This document shows positions 17,258 through 26,615 of a stretch of DNA of 58,927 nucleotides, piece after piece (the first letter of the stretch is position 1; every line of letters starts with the position of its first letter). Under the pieces are notes generated by a model, which was given only the letters and a program-made list of their open reading frames with translations, was not told where the DNA came from and made no database searches. The stretch lies in contig JAFRPC010000021.1 in assembly GCA_017429325.1 (NCBI GenBank), positions 1-58,927 on the forward strand, in the 5' to 3' direction. The position numbers and the translations under genes are program-made. This stretch comes from Oscillospiraceae bacterium. GTDB taxonomy: Bacteria; Bacillota; Clostridia; Oscillospirales; Oscillospiraceae.

Positions 17258-18931
17258 ATGAAGCAAGGAAAGTTTGAAGCCGCCCGCAAGAAACCGAAGC
17301 CGCCAAAGGTCCCGGAGACCCCGGCGGAGCAGAAGGCGGCTTCTGAGGCCGAAGTCACAGCGGCTGCGCCTGGCGCAGAGCCCCGCCGGAGGCGGGATTG
17401 GCTCCTGATCGCTGTACCCATCATCGTGGTCCTGGCTGTGGCCGCCATCGTCCTGCTCTGCCTGCGTCAGAATCAGGCGGAGCGGAGCGCTCCCGTCGGC
17501 ATGACGAAGGAGGAGACCTTGGAGCACTTCCGGCAGTTGGCCGAGACGCTGGAGCAGAGCGACATGGTGCTCACCTTAAAGCCCGACGACCCCGCGGGCG
17601 GAGAGCCCTATGTCTTCACCCTCACGCCGACCCAGAGCATGGTCCGGGTGGACCTGGCAGGGCTGGAGGCTGACCTGGAGGAGGGCGTCGGCAAGGTGGC
17701 CCGAGGCCGCTATGATGCGGACCCCGCCGCCTACATCTCCCTGGACCGCGCCGCTCTGCACAGCCTGGTCAAGCAGGCCGCCGAGGCCTGCAATCAGCCC
17801 TTCCTGGAGTCCTTCTCCGGGGTGGTGGGCACCGGCGGACAGCAGGAACAGAAGATGCTGGTCCTCAACCCCGGACAGCGCGGACGGGCTATTTCCGAGG
17901 AGGCCATCTATTTCTCGCTGCTCTCGGCCTATTGCCGCGGCAGCTTGGCCCCGCGGCTGAACTATCAGACCCGGCTCCCCAAGGCGCTGGACGCGGAGGA
18001 GCTCTGGCTGCGCTACTGCACTGCGCCGACGGACGCGGTCATGAACAGCAAGACCTTTGAGATCACGCCGGAGGTCTTAGGCTATGGCGTGCCGCGCCAG
18101 CAGCTCACGGAGGCTCTGGCGCGGCTGGAGGAGGGCAAGGCCCTGGTGCTGCCCATGGGTGAGCTGCTCCCCGAGGTCACAGCCCAGGCGCTGGAAGAAG
18201 CGCTCTACGCCGACGTGCTGGGCGAGGCCCACACGCCTCACAGCTGGGTGGACGACAGGACCCATAATCTGATGCTGGCCTGCGAGGCCATCAACGGCAA
18301 GGTGGTCATGCCCGGAGAGATATTCTCCTTCAATGAGGCCGTAGGCGAACGCACAGCCGCCAAGGGCTACCGGGAGGCGACAGCCTATGTCAGCGGCGCT
18401 TCGGTGCCGGAAATCGGCGGCGGCGTCTGTCAGGTGGCGTCCTCCATCTACTACGCAGTGCTCCAGGCGGACCTGTACACGGTGGAGCGCCATGCCCATA
18501 CCTATCTTGTCACCTACGTGCCCAAGGGCATGGACGCCGCCATCTACTGGGGAGCCCTCGACTATAAGTTTGAGAATTCCAGCCCCTATCCCATCAAAAT
18601 TGAGGCGGATGTCTCTGACGGCGAAGTGCATGTTATCCTCCGGGGCACCGAGTGGAAGGACTACACCGTGAAGCTGAGCTGGAAGCAGCTGGAGGAGGTC
18701 CCCTACGAGACCAAGACCCGCGTGGTGACGGACGGCTCCTACAAGGACGGAGACGTCATTGTGTCGCCCTACACCGGTTATACCATTACGACCTACAAAA
18801 CCCTGATCGACCGGGACGACAACCCCATTGAGACGGTGAAGATCAAAACCAGCGTCTACAGCAAGCGGGATCGGGTCGTAGCCGTGGTGCCGAAGAACGA
18901 GCCAGAGCCGCAGCCCACCGAGACGCCGTAG
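17258..18931 (+). CDS. VanW family protein with putative peptidoglycan-binding domain
   Basis: 557 residues. A cytosolic basic segment leads to a membrane helix (~48-68), then a long region (~75-310) resembling the YoaR-type putative peptidoglycan-binding domain, then the VanW domain with GEIFSFNEAVGERT, GGGVCQVASSIYYAV and ERHAHTYLVTYVPKGMDA, and a G5-like tail. VanW is named from vancomycin clusters but is common in clostridia without resistance; its role in the wall is not established. The PLP enzyme gene follows after 16 bp. Confidence 0.9.
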   Translation: MKQGKFEAARKKPKPPKVPETPAEQKAASEAEVTAAAPGAEPRRRRDWLLIAVPIIVVLAVAAIVLLCLRQNQAERSAPVGMTKEETLEHFRQLAETLEQSDMVLTLKPDDPAGGEPYVFTLTPTQSMVRVDLAGLEADLEEGVGKVARGRYDADPAAYISLDRAALHSLVKQAAEACNQPFLESFSGVVGTGGQQEQKMLVLNPGQRGRAISEEAIYFSLLSAYCRGSLAPRLNYQTRLPKALDAEELWLRYCTAPTDAVMNSKTFEITPEVLGYGVPRQQLTEALARLEEGKALVLPMGELLPEVTAQALEEALYADVLGEAHTPHSWVDDRTHNLMLACEAINGKVVMPGEIFSFNEAVGERTAAKGYREATAYVSGASVPEIGGGVCQVASSIYYAVLQADLYTVERHAHTYLVTYVPKGMDAAIYWGALDYKFENSSPYPIKIEADVSDGEVHVILRGTEWKDYTVKLSWKQLEEVPYETKTRVVTDGSYKDGDVIVSPYTGYTITTYKTLIDRDDNPIETVKIKTSVYSKRDRVVAVVPKNEPEPQPTETP

Positions 18932-18947
18932 AAAGGGAGCCAAGACC

Positions 18948-20090
18948 GTGATCTATCTGGACAGCGCCGCCACCGCCTTTCACAGACCGCCCCAGGTGGC
19001 CGAGGCCGTCGCCGCTGCTCTCGGCAGCTTCGGAAATCCAGCCCGGGGCGGCCACGCCTATGCCCTGCGGGCGGCCCGGACGGTCTATGAGACCCGTGTC
19101 CGGCTGGCGGCGCTTTTCGGCTGCCCCCGCGCGGACCACGTGGCCTTCACGTCCAACGCGACCGAGGCTTTGAACATTGCCATCTACGGCGCCCTGGCCC
19201 CCGGAGACCGGGCGCTGACCACGGACCTGGAGCACAACTCGGTGCTTCGCCCCCTCTACGACCTTCAGGAGCGAGGCCTGGAGCTGGACTTTGCCCCGGC
19301 GGACCGACAGGGCCGCCTGGACTGCGCGGAGCTGGAGCGCAGGCTTCGGCCCGGCACAAAAGCCGTCGTCTGTACCCATGCCTCCAACCTGACGGGCAAC
19401 CCGGTGGACCTGGAGCGCGTCGCCGCCGCGGCCCATCGGGCGGGGGCCCTGCTGATCGTGGACGCCGCCCAAACGGCGGGCGTCCTGCCCATTGATATGG
19501 AGGTCATGGGCATTGATGTACTCTGCTTCACAGGCCACAAGGGCCTGATGGGCCCCCAGGGCACCGGCGGGCTCTGCCTGCGGCCCGGCGTGCAGCTCCG
19601 CCCCTTCAAGCGCGGCGGCAGCGGCGTCCGCTCCTACGAGAGCGTTCAGCCCATGGACTACCCGACCCGGCTGGAGGCCGGGACCCTGAACGCCCACGGC
19701 CTCGCCGGGCTCCACGCCGCTCTGGGCTGGCTTGCCGAGCAGGGACGAGAGAAGCTATACGAGAGGGAGCACAGCCGAATGCTGGCCTTTTACGAGGGCG
19801 TTCGCGGCCTTCCCGGTGTGACGGTCTACGGAGACTTTTCCCAGTCCCTCCGTCCCGGCATCGTCAGTCTCAACATCGGGCGCCTGGATTCTGCCCGGGC
19901 GGCGGACCTGCTGGCGGAGGACTACGGCATCGCCGTCCGCGCCGGCGCCCACTGTGCGCCCCGGCTGCACCGTGCCATGGGCACGGAGGAACAGGGGGCT
20001 GTGCGCTTCAGTTTTTCGCCCTTCACCACCGAGGAGGAAGTCCGGCTTGCCGTCGCCGCCGTGCGGGAGCTTGCCGCCGAGAACCTATGA
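18948..20090 (+). CDS. Class V aminotransferase / cysteine desulfurase-like PLP enzyme
   Basis: 380 residues, GTG start at 18948 with AGGGAG upstream. The PLP Lys lies in CFTGHKGLMGPQG, the His of LEHNSVLRPL matches the SufS/CsdA family, and a Cys sits in the C-terminal loop RAGAHCAPRLH where desulfurases have their persulfide Cys. Length is slightly below SufS. Without suf/isc partners nearby it could supply sulfur for tRNA or another pathway, or act on selenocysteine. A MITE inserted so that the stop TGA lies inside the 8-bp target duplication. Confidence 0.87.
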   Translation: MIYLDSAATAFHRPPQVAEAVAAALGSFGNPARGGHAYALRAARTVYETRVRLAALFGCPRADHVAFTSNATEALNIAIYGALAPGDRALTTDLEHNSVLRPLYDLQERGLELDFAPADRQGRLDCAELERRLRPGTKAVVCTHASNLTGNPVDLERVAAAAHRAGALLIVDAAQTAGVLPIDMEVMGIDVLCFTGHKGLMGPQGTGGLCLRPGVQLRPFKRGGSGVRSYESVQPMDYPTRLEAGTLNAHGLAGLHAALGWLAEQGREKLYEREHSRMLAFYEGVRGLPGVTVYGDFSQSLRPGIVSLNIGRLDSARAADLLAEDYGIAVRAGAHCAPRLHRAMGTEEQGAVRFSFSPFTTEEEVRLAVAAVRELAAENL

Positions 20091-20091
20091 T

Positions 20092-20213
20092 GTATCTATT
20101 CAGTCGCCGTAGGGGCCGATGCCTACATCGGCCCTACCTCCCGACTGCTGCCTGCAAACGAGGGCGGATGTGGGCATCCGCCCCTACGAAAAAGGGGGCG
20201 ACTGAATAGATAC
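20092..20213. mobile_element. 122-bp MITE, copy 2
   Basis: Ends GTATCTATTCAGTCGCC and GGCGACTGAATAGATAC are perfect inverted repeats. It is flanked by the 8-bp duplication CCTATGAT (20084-20091 and 20214-20221). One base differs from copy 1 at 8554-8675. Confidence 0.95.
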
Positions 20214-20233
20214 CCTATGATAACAGAATGCTG

Positions 20234-20270
20234 CCGGGCCGCCTGCGTTACAAGAACGCAGGCGGCCCGG
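20234..20270 (-). terminator. Hairpin at the 3' end of the GerMN gene
   Basis: Sixteen-bp GC-rich stem CCGGGCCGCCTGCGTT/AACGCAGGCGGCCCGG with a five-base loop, just past the GerMN stop. No long T run follows, so termination is likely but not certain. Confidence 0.6.
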
Positions 20271-20281
20271 TCCGTACATCA

Positions 20282-21643
20282 TTATTTCAAAACGTCCGGG
20301 GTGGAGCTGTCCGCAGCGGGGGGATTGAGATCGGCATAGAACCAGTCCTCCGCCGGACGCAGAGGCTCCGGCGTGAGCAGCGTTCCGTTCTCGGAGATAC
20401 ACACCGACTGGACCGCATTCAGGGAACAGAGGGTCGCCGCAATGGAGCGCAGCGCGGTCTCCCGGGCCTGTGCCTCCTCCGGAAGGGTCCCGGCAGCCAG
20501 GTCCACGGTACACAGCCGGTTCGTGGTGGAGACGGACAGCGGGGCTGCCGCGCCGGAGAGCGGGTTGGACAGCCCGTTTTGCGCACTGCGGTTCAGAAGG
20601 GCGAGCAGCAGCGCCGTTTCCCGGGAAGCGCTGCCTCTGGCCCGCACCCGGACTGTGAGACGGTGCAGCAGGCCGTCGGTCTGGTCCGGCAGGCAGAGGA
20701 TGCCGGTGAATTCGCCCAACTCCTCGCGGACCGGGCCAACCACACTGCTGTCCAGCACCCAGGGGGTGGAGAGGTCCAGATAGACATAGCGCTCCAGCTT
20801 CCGGCCCTGGGAGTAGAGCTGGACCCGGTTGATGCCCTCCAACTCGCAGAGGGTGTTCACCACGCTGAGAATGGCAAGCTGCTCCTCCTGCTCGGTATCG
20901 GGGTGGTTGTGGAGGAAGTCGCTGTTGAAGTCCACGGTACAGACGCCGTCCTCCACGCGCAGGTCCAGGACAGCGGTACCGGCGGGGAGCGGGGAGCGCA
21001 TACCGCCGCTTTCCGGTGCGCCCAGCAGCAGGCCGATGGCATAGTCCGGCAGCTCCTCCGCGGGCAGCAGGGGGATCTGGCGCTTTTCCGTCAGCAGCAG
21101 GTTTCCGCCCTCCTCCGCGTAGTACAGGGTCAGCTCCCGGGATTCCGGGGCTTCGCCGTTGTCATAGAGCAGGATGTCGGCGGCAGTGAGGGTCAGGTCC
21201 TCCAGATGGATGCCGCCCGGACTGTGGATGTGGAGGACGACGGTCCGGACGCCCTCCAAGGCCAGGCCGGTCTTGGCCAGACAGGCGTAGGTCAGCGCGT
21301 GGTCCAGCTCCGCGGGGGAGTTGGGGTTCTGCTTCAGCCAGAGCTCCAGCGTTCCGCTGTCCCGCCGGACATCCTCCAGCTCTGTGTCCGGCGCGGCGGG
21401 CAGGATCAGCTCCTTGGAAGTCGGCCCCTCAAAATAGGCCTGGAAGAGCGCAAGGTCCGAGTAGGTGTTCGAGCCCAGGTCCCGGACCTCCGCCCGGATG
21501 ACGCCGTCCTCGGCGGTGAAGTCCGTGCGGGCCGTGCGGTAGTAGAACGAAACAGGCTGCACCATGGGCGCAGGCTCTTCCTCCGCGGCGCAGGCGGTGA
21601 AGAGCAGGGCGGCGAGCAGCAGCAGGAACCAAAGCTTTTTCAT
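20282..21643 (-). CDS. GerMN-domain lipoprotein
   Basis: 453 residues. Signal peptide with lipobox LLFTACAAEE (Cys ~18). Two GerMN-like domains are visible, one around GVCTVDFNSDFLHNHP and one around RLCTVDLAAGTLPEEA, each with the V-D-F/L-x-x core. GerMN domains occur in the sporulation protein GerM and in LpqB-type lipoproteins partnered with sensor kinases. ATG 21643 overlaps the kinase stop (ATGA), so regulator, kinase and lipoprotein form one unit as in MtrAB-LpqB-like arrangements. Confidence 0.88.
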   Translation of the reverse strand: MKKLWFLLLLAALLFTACAAEEEPAPMVQPVSFYYRTARTDFTAEDGVIRAEVRDLGSNTYSDLALFQAYFEGPTSKELILPAAPDTELEDVRRDSGTLELWLKQNPNSPAELDHALTYACLAKTGLALEGVRTVVLHIHSPGGIHLEDLTLTAADILLYDNGEAPESRELTLYYAEEGGNLLLTEKRQIPLLPAEELPDYAIGLLLGAPESGGMRSPLPAGTAVLDLRVEDGVCTVDFNSDFLHNHPDTEQEEQLAILSVVNTLCELEGINRVQLYSQGRKLERYVYLDLSTPWVLDSSVVGPVREELGEFTGILCLPDQTDGLLHRLTVRVRARGSASRETALLLALLNRSAQNGLSNPLSGAAAPLSVSTTNRLCTVDLAAGTLPEEAQARETALRSIAATLCSLNAVQSVCISENGTLLTPEPLRPAEDWFYADLNPPAADSSTPDVLK

Positions 21644-23007
21644 GACTGCGCCTCCTCTCCGCCGACCCGCGGGAAGCATAAGCGGAACCGGGTGCCGCCG
21701 TTTTCGCCGTCCGAGACCTCGATGCTGCCCCGGTTTCGCAGGACCATGTCGTGGACGATGGACAGGCCGAGCCCCGCGCCGCCGGCCTTCCGGGAGCGGG
21801 CCTTGTCCACCCGGTAGAAGCGCTCAAAGATACGGGATTTTTCTATGTCGGGAATGCCCATGCCGGTGTCCTCCACGTCAATGCGGACCAGGTCGGGGTC
21901 TGTACGGGCCAGCAGCAGGACGCGACCGCCCTCGACATTGTACTTGATGCCGTTTTCCACCAGATTAAAGAGGATCTGATACAGGTCGTCCGCTGTGGCG
22001 GTGATGGCGCAGTCCGCGGGGCAGTCCAGGTCCAGCCGGATATTTTGCTTCCGGGCCAGGGGATTCAGCATCCGCAGCACCCGGTCTGCCACAGGCAAGA
22101 CCGCTACGGTGCTCAGGGTCTCCGGCGGCTTCGTGTCCAGCCGGGTGAGCTCCAGCAGCTTGGCGGACAGCCGGGTGAGCCGGTCCGCCTCGCTGCCGAT
22201 GTCCGAGACGAATTCCCGCATGGTGCCCTGGTCCATGTCGTTTTGCAGAATGGAGTCAGAGAGGAGCTTGATGGAGGCCAGGGGGGTCTTGAGCTCGTGG
22301 GAGGCGTTGGAGACGAACTGCTTGCGCACCTCCTCAGACTGGTTCAGGCGCTGGGCCAGCTCGTTGAAGGCGACGCCTAAGCGGGCCACTTCGTCCCGGC
22401 CCCGCTCCGGCAGGCGCACAGAATAGTCGCCGCCGTGCATCTTGCGGACGGAGTCGAAGAGCTTGCCCATCCGACGGGAAAAGATCAGGGCGAAAAGCAC
22501 CGAGACGATGACGACGGCGATCTCCAGACCCACGGAGAGCCAGAAAATGTTTCGCTGGAGGCTGGTGATGAGCTGAGCCTGGTTCCCGTTCCGCTCCAGC
22601 AGGTAGACGGCCCCGATGATGCGGTTGTAGGCCACGATGGGCATACTGGCCTTGGAGATGATCAGCGTCTCCTCACAGCGGACGTGGACCGCGTCGTTGC
22701 CCTCCAGGGCCTCGGCCACCTCCGGGTAAAAGACCAGCTTCCCGGCCACGCCGCCGACGCCGAGGCTGTCATAGAGGCAGCGGGCGCCGGCGTCCGTCAC
22801 CAGCACCCGGGCGTTGTGCAGGTCGCTCATGGACTGCACAACCGGGCCCACCGTCTCTCCGTCGAGCTTTTCATAGCTCGAAAACGCGGAGACGATGAGC
22901 CTGGCCTTGTCCTTGACCGCGCTGCCCTGAGCGGTACAGGTCAGCTTGCGGATCGTAATGGGGGCATAGATATTCAGAAACAGAAGCACAGCCGAGGTGA
23001 TCAGCAC
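21640..23007 (-). CDS. Membrane sensor histidine kinase
   Basis: At least 455 residues. Two membrane helices (start and ~165-185) enclose an extracytoplasmic sensor; a HAMP segment follows, then FVSNASHELKTPLASIKL (phospho-His), the N box NLVENGIKYN, DTGMGIPD and GAGLGLSIVHDM. Start uncertain: 23007 is a GTG in the middle of the first helix. The frame stays open to ~23090 (adding RLRYLLRSSQLRYAAAF), but no ATG, GTG or TTG occurs there; a non-standard start (ATT or CTG) or coupling to the regulator stop is possible. Paired with the regulator just upstream. Confidence 0.88.
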   Translation of the reverse strand: MLITSAVLLFLNIYAPITIRKLTCTAQGSAVKDKARLIVSAFSSYEKLDGETVGPVVQSMSDLHNARVLVTDAGARCLYDSLGVGGVAGKLVFYPEVAEALEGNDAVHVRCEETLIISKASMPIVAYNRIIGAVYLLERNGNQAQLITSLQRNIFWLSVGLEIAVVIVSVLFALIFSRRMGKLFDSVRKMHGGDYSVRLPERGRDEVARLGVAFNELAQRLNQSEEVRKQFVSNASHELKTPLASIKLLSDSILQNDMDQGTMREFVSDIGSEADRLTRLSAKLLELTRLDTKPPETLSTVAVLPVADRVLRMLNPLARKQNIRLDLDCPADCAITATADDLYQILFNLVENGIKYNVEGGRVLLLARTDPDLVRIDVEDTGMGIPDIEKSRIFERFYRVDKARSRKAGGAGLGLSIVHDMVLRNRGSIEVSDGENGGTRFRLCFPRVGGEEAQS

Positions 23008-23062
23008 GAAGGCCGCCGCATAGCGGAGTTGAGAGCTGCGCAGCAGATAGCGGAGTCGAGTG

Positions 23063-23734
23063 TCAGACCTTGAAATAGTAGCCCACTCCCCACTTCGTCA
23101 AAATGTGCTCCGGGTTGGCGGGGTCCCGCTCCAACTTCTCCCGGATGCGGCGGATGTGTACGTCCACCGTCCGGATGTCGCTGCGGTAGTCGTCCCCCCA
23201 GATGATGTCCAGAAGGCTCTCCCGGGAGTAGACCCGGTTGGGATTGCGGATGAGCAGCTCCACCAGATCGAACTCCTTGGCGGTCAGATCCACCGCCACG
23301 CCGTTTTTGTAGGTGTTGCGGCTCTGGGAGTCCAGGGCAATGGAGCCCCGGACGATGCGGGTCTCGGCCTCCTGCTTGGCGGTGCGCCGCAGGATGGCCC
23401 GGATCCTGGCTTTGAGCTCCAGGATGTTGAAGGGCTTGGTCAGGTAGTCGTCCGCGCCGTAGTCGAAGCCCAGGAGCTTGTCCATGTCCTCGGTCTTCGC
23501 CGTGAGCATGATGATGGGCACGTTGGAAAACTGCCGGATGCGGCGGCAGGCCTCCAGTCCGTCCATGACGGGCATCATCACGTCCAGCACGATCAGACGG
23601 ACTTCCGGGTCCTGGGCCAGACGGACCGCGTCGGCGCCGTTGGTCCCGGTGACGACCTGATAGCCCTCGTTTTCGAGATTGTAGCTGATCCCCTTGACCA
23701 GCAGTTCCTCGTCGTCAATGATCAGTATCTTCAT
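23063..23734 (-). CDS. OmpR/PhoB-family response regulator
   Basis: 223 residues. Receiver domain: acidic pair IDDEE, phospho-Asp in IVLDVMMPVMDG, Lys in DDYLTKPFN. C-terminal winged helix with LTAKEFDLVELLIRNP and RTVDVHIRRIREKLE. ATG 23734 gives the normal MKILIIDDEE start; a longer upstream start would add unrelated residues. It overlaps the ComEA-like gene by 20 bp and precedes the kinase. Resembles WalR/PhoP-type wall-stress regulators, but the regulon is unknown. Confidence 0.93.
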   Translation of the reverse strand: MKILIIDDEELLVKGISYNLENEGYQVVTGTNGADAVRLAQDPEVRLIVLDVMMPVMDGLEACRRIRQFSNVPIIMLTAKTEDMDKLLGFDYGADDYLTKPFNILELKARIRAILRRTAKQEAETRIVRGSIALDSQSRNTYKNGVAVDLTAKEFDLVELLIRNPNRVYSRESLLDIIWGDDYRSDIRTVDVHIRRIREKLERDPANPEHILTKWGVGYYFKV

Positions 23735-24224
23735 CTGCTTCCTCCACATATACAAGGTCCCGAAGACCGGCATAAATGCCCTCTCCGATGCCATAGACGT
23801 TCATCAGCTCCGCGATGCTCCGGAAAGGTCCGTTGGCCGCACGGTAATCCAGGATCCGCTGCCCGCGTGTCTGCCCGATGTTCGGCAGGGTCATCAGCTC
23901 CTCCAGCGTGGCGGTGTTCAGGTCGATGCGTCCGTCCTGCGCCGGGGCAGCGCTCCGCTGACCGGGAAGCGGCTGTTCTGCCCGGCGCTCTGCCTCCTGG
24001 GTGGGCTCCGTCCCTTCCGTCGGTGGGAAGGATACGGAGCGGTCGTCAGCCGGAGCGGGAGCTGCGGCCCGGGCCGCCGGGTGCTCTGTGGTCTGCACGG
24101 GGGCGGACCGCTCTGTGGTCAGAATCACACCGCTGACCGACCTTCGGCCCAGCCAAAAGCCCACAAGCACCAACAGAAAACAGAGGACCAGCAGGGGATA
24201 GAGGAGCTTTTGGTTTTTTTGCAT
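23715..24224 (-). CDS. ComEA-like helix-hairpin-helix protein
   Basis: 169 residues. An N-terminal membrane helix (~8-25) is followed by a Pro/Ala/Glu-rich linker and a C-terminal double HhH: IDLNTATLEELMTLPNIG, then GPFRSIAELMNVYGIGEG. ComEA proteins bind DNA outside the membrane during natural transformation. No comEB/EC lies nearby, so competence is only one option. It heads the four-gene minus-strand unit. Confidence 0.9.
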   Translation of the reverse strand: MQKNQKLLYPLLVLCFLLVLVGFWLGRRSVSGVILTTERSAPVQTTEHPAARAAAPAPADDRSVSFPPTEGTEPTQEAERRAEQPLPGQRSAAPAQDGRIDLNTATLEELMTLPNIGQTRGQRILDYRAANGPFRSIAELMNVYGIGEGIYAGLRDLVYVEEADEDTDH

Positions 24225-24245
24225 GGAAACTTCCTGTCCTTTCCG

Positions 24246-24273
24246 TTGACAAGCGGCGATTTTCTGCTATAAT
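24246..24273 (+). promoter_or_regulatory. Promoter for the D,D-carboxypeptidase gene
   Basis: TTGACA (24246-24251), 16-bp spacer, TATAAT (24268-24273). It implies a leader of about 110 nt; I see no riboswitch in it. Confidence 0.82.
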
Positions 24274-24392
24274 TCTACATAGTATGGAATACCTGTCCGT
24301 GCCCCGCTGGGGGCTGTGCGCCGACTTTTCTCTATTATATCACAAGTGCGCCGGATTGGGCAATGCTGAATTCAAAAATAATGGTGAAAACA

Positions 24393-26021
24393 ATGAAAAA
24401 ATACAGAGTTCTTTCCCTGTTTCTGACCCTTGCGCTCCTGTTCCTGCTGTCCGGCCTCCCGGCTGCGGCGTCAGAGGCGGAGACGACTGCCGAATCTGTA
24501 GCTGAAACAGAGTTCCCCTGGGCCGAAGATTTGACCAGCTACCGGGAGAATCTCCTGGTCGAGGCGCCGGAATATGAGGCGGGCTGCGATACGGCGCTGC
24601 TGCTGGAGCTGAATTCCGGCATCGTCATCTATGCCAAGAACGCCGAGAGCACCGTCTACCCGGCCAGCCTGACAAAAATCATGACCTGCCTCGTGGCCCT
24701 CCAGTATGCCTCCAAGGACCTGGACAAGATGGTCACAGTCTCGGAGAACGCCCTGGCCGGGATCGCGGAGGCGGGCGGTGAGATCCGCCTCCAGGCAGGG
24801 GAACGCATGACGCTGCGGGACGTGCTGTATTATCTGATGGTCAGCTCCACCAACGAGGCCGGCAACGTGATCGCCGAGTATGTGGCGGGGGACATTCCCA
24901 GCTTCGTCAGCCTGATGAACAAGACGGCCCGGGAGCTGGGCTGCACCGGCACCCATTTTGCCAACACCCACGGCCTGCATGACACGAATCACTACACCAC
25001 TGCCCGGGACCTGAGCATCATCACCCGCAAAGCCCTGACCTTCTCCGCCTTCCGGGAGATCAGCTCCACGGCGGAATATACCGTCGGCGCTACGAATCTC
25101 AGTGACAGCAAGAAGCTCACCACCACCAACTATCTGATCCTCAACGACGGCAACCGCTATCTGGCGGACAACGGCAACTACTACACCTACTACCGGGAAG
25201 GCGCCGAGGGCATCAAGACCGGCTATACCAGCGCGGCGGGCCGCTGCGTCATCTCCCGGGCTACCGACGGCAATATGGACCTGCTCTGCATCATCATGGG
25301 AGCCGCCACCCGCGTGATGTCCGACGGCAGTCCCCGATATGACAATTTCGTAGAGGCCAAGAAGCTCTTCAACTACGGCTTTGACAACTTTGCCTACGCA
25401 AAGGTCGTAGAGAAGGGCAAGTGGCCCATGTTCCCCGAAAAGGTGCAGTACGCCACCGACAAGCGCGGCGTGGTGCTGATCCCCTCCGACGACGTGAGCT
25501 GCCTGCTGCCCAAGGAGTTTGAAAAGGACAAGGTGACGACCCACTACACCCTGGACGACTCGAAGGGGCTTGTGGCGCCGCTGAAGCAGGGGGAGCAGGT
25601 GGGGACCGTCTATGTCACCTACGACGGCGTGACGGTGGGCTCCTCCAGGCTGGAGACCTTGACCGACGTGGAGGTCCAGAGTGTGGACAAGGCCATAGCC
25701 GAGGTCATCGGCAAGGATAAGACCGACGAGGAAAAGAACATCTTCCAGAAGCTCCTGGGCTACTGGTACGTGCCCTTCCTGGTGATCGGCGGTCTGGTCC
25801 TGATCCTGCTGCTGCGCAATGCCATCTATCGCTATCGCCGCAAAAAGGCTCTGGAGCGCCGCCGCCAGCGGGCCATCGCCCGGGATGCCCGCGAGGCCCG
25901 CCGGATGCAGCAGAGCCGCCAGGGCCAGCAGATCCGGCAGGCCCGTCCGAGCCAGAGCGCAAACGACGCCGCGACCCGCCGGGTCCCCTCCACCCGTTCC
26001 GGGTGGGGAGGCAGACCGTGA
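24393..26021 (+). CDS. D-alanyl-D-alanine carboxypeptidase (PBP5/DacF type)
   Basis: 542 residues with a signal peptide ending near LPAAASEA. The three catalytic motifs are SLTK (S-x-x-K), SSTN (S-x-N) and KTGYT (K-T-G). It trims the terminal D-Ala from peptidoglycan pentapeptides. A C-terminal membrane helix (~455-475) and an Arg/Gln-rich cytosolic tail follow, an unusual finish since this family normally ends in an amphipathic helix. ATG 24393 gives the best signal peptide; 24381 is an alternative. Its stop overlaps the UDG start. Confidence 0.93.
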   Translation: MKKYRVLSLFLTLALLFLLSGLPAAASEAETTAESVAETEFPWAEDLTSYRENLLVEAPEYEAGCDTALLLELNSGIVIYAKNAESTVYPASLTKIMTCLVALQYASKDLDKMVTVSENALAGIAEAGGEIRLQAGERMTLRDVLYYLMVSSTNEAGNVIAEYVAGDIPSFVSLMNKTARELGCTGTHFANTHGLHDTNHYTTARDLSIITRKALTFSAFREISSTAEYTVGATNLSDSKKLTTTNYLILNDGNRYLADNGNYYTYYREGAEGIKTGYTSAAGRCVISRATDGNMDLLCIIMGAATRVMSDGSPRYDNFVEAKKLFNYGFDNFAYAKVVEKGKWPMFPEKVQYATDKRGVVLIPSDDVSCLLPKEFEKDKVTTHYTLDDSKGLVAPLKQGEQVGTVYVTYDGVTVGSSRLETLTDVEVQSVDKAIAEVIGKDKTDEEKNIFQKLLGYWYVPFLVIGGLVLILLLRNAIYRYRRKKALERRRQRAIARDAREARRMQQSRQGQQIRQARPSQSANDAATRRVPSTRSGWGGRP

Positions 26022-26602
26022 GCCCCCGCGTTCCCACGGCGTGGGAGCAGCTCCGCCAGCGCTGTGAGCAGTGCCAGGCCTGCGGCCTCGGCGCCACGAG
26101 GACCAAGCTGGTCTTCGGCGTGGGGAAGCAGGACAGCCCCGTCCTCTTTGTGGGCGAGGGACCCGGCCAGCAGGAGGACCTCCAGGGCGAGCCCTTTGTG
26201 GGTGCGGCCGGGAAGCTCCTGGACGAGATGCTCTCCATCATCGACCTGGGCCGGGACAACTGCTACATCGCCAACGTGGTGAAATGCCGCCCGCCCGGCA
26301 ATCGGGACCCGCGGGAGGAGGAGCAGGCCGCCTGCCTGGGCTGGCTCTATGAGCAGATCCGCCTGATCCAGCCGAAGATCATCATCTGCCTGGGCCGCAT
26401 CGCCGCCGGGGTGCTGATCGAGAAGGACTATCGCATCACCCGCCAGCACGGCCAGTGGGTCCGAAAGGACCAGGTCTGGTATACGGCCATCTATCATCCC
26501 TCGGCCCTCCTGCGTGACCTCAACCGACGCCCCGAGACCTTCCTGGACCTGCTCTCCATCCGGGAGAAGGTCCGCGAAGTCTGTCCGGAGCTGTATGAAT
26601 GA
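26018..26602 (+). CDS. Family 4 uracil-DNA glycosylase (4Fe-4S)
   Basis: 194 residues. It removes uracil from DNA. Motif A is GEGPGQQEDLQGEPFVG and motif B is HPSALLR; four Cys (CEQCQACGLG, VKCRPPGNRD, AACLGW) fit the iron-sulfur ligands. GTG 26018 is preferred over 26003 because GGGGAGG lies 6 bases before it and it overlaps the previous stop (GTGA). Confidence 0.93.
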   Translation: MSPRVPTAWEQLRQRCEQCQACGLGATRTKLVFGVGKQDSPVLFVGEGPGQQEDLQGEPFVGAAGKLLDEMLSIIDLGRDNCYIANVVKCRPPGNRDPREEEQAACLGWLYEQIRLIQPKIIICLGRIAAGVLIEKDYRITRQHGQWVRKDQVWYTAIYHPSALLRDLNRRPETFLDLLSIREKVREVCPELYE

Positions 26603-26615
26603 TTGGAGATCCTGT

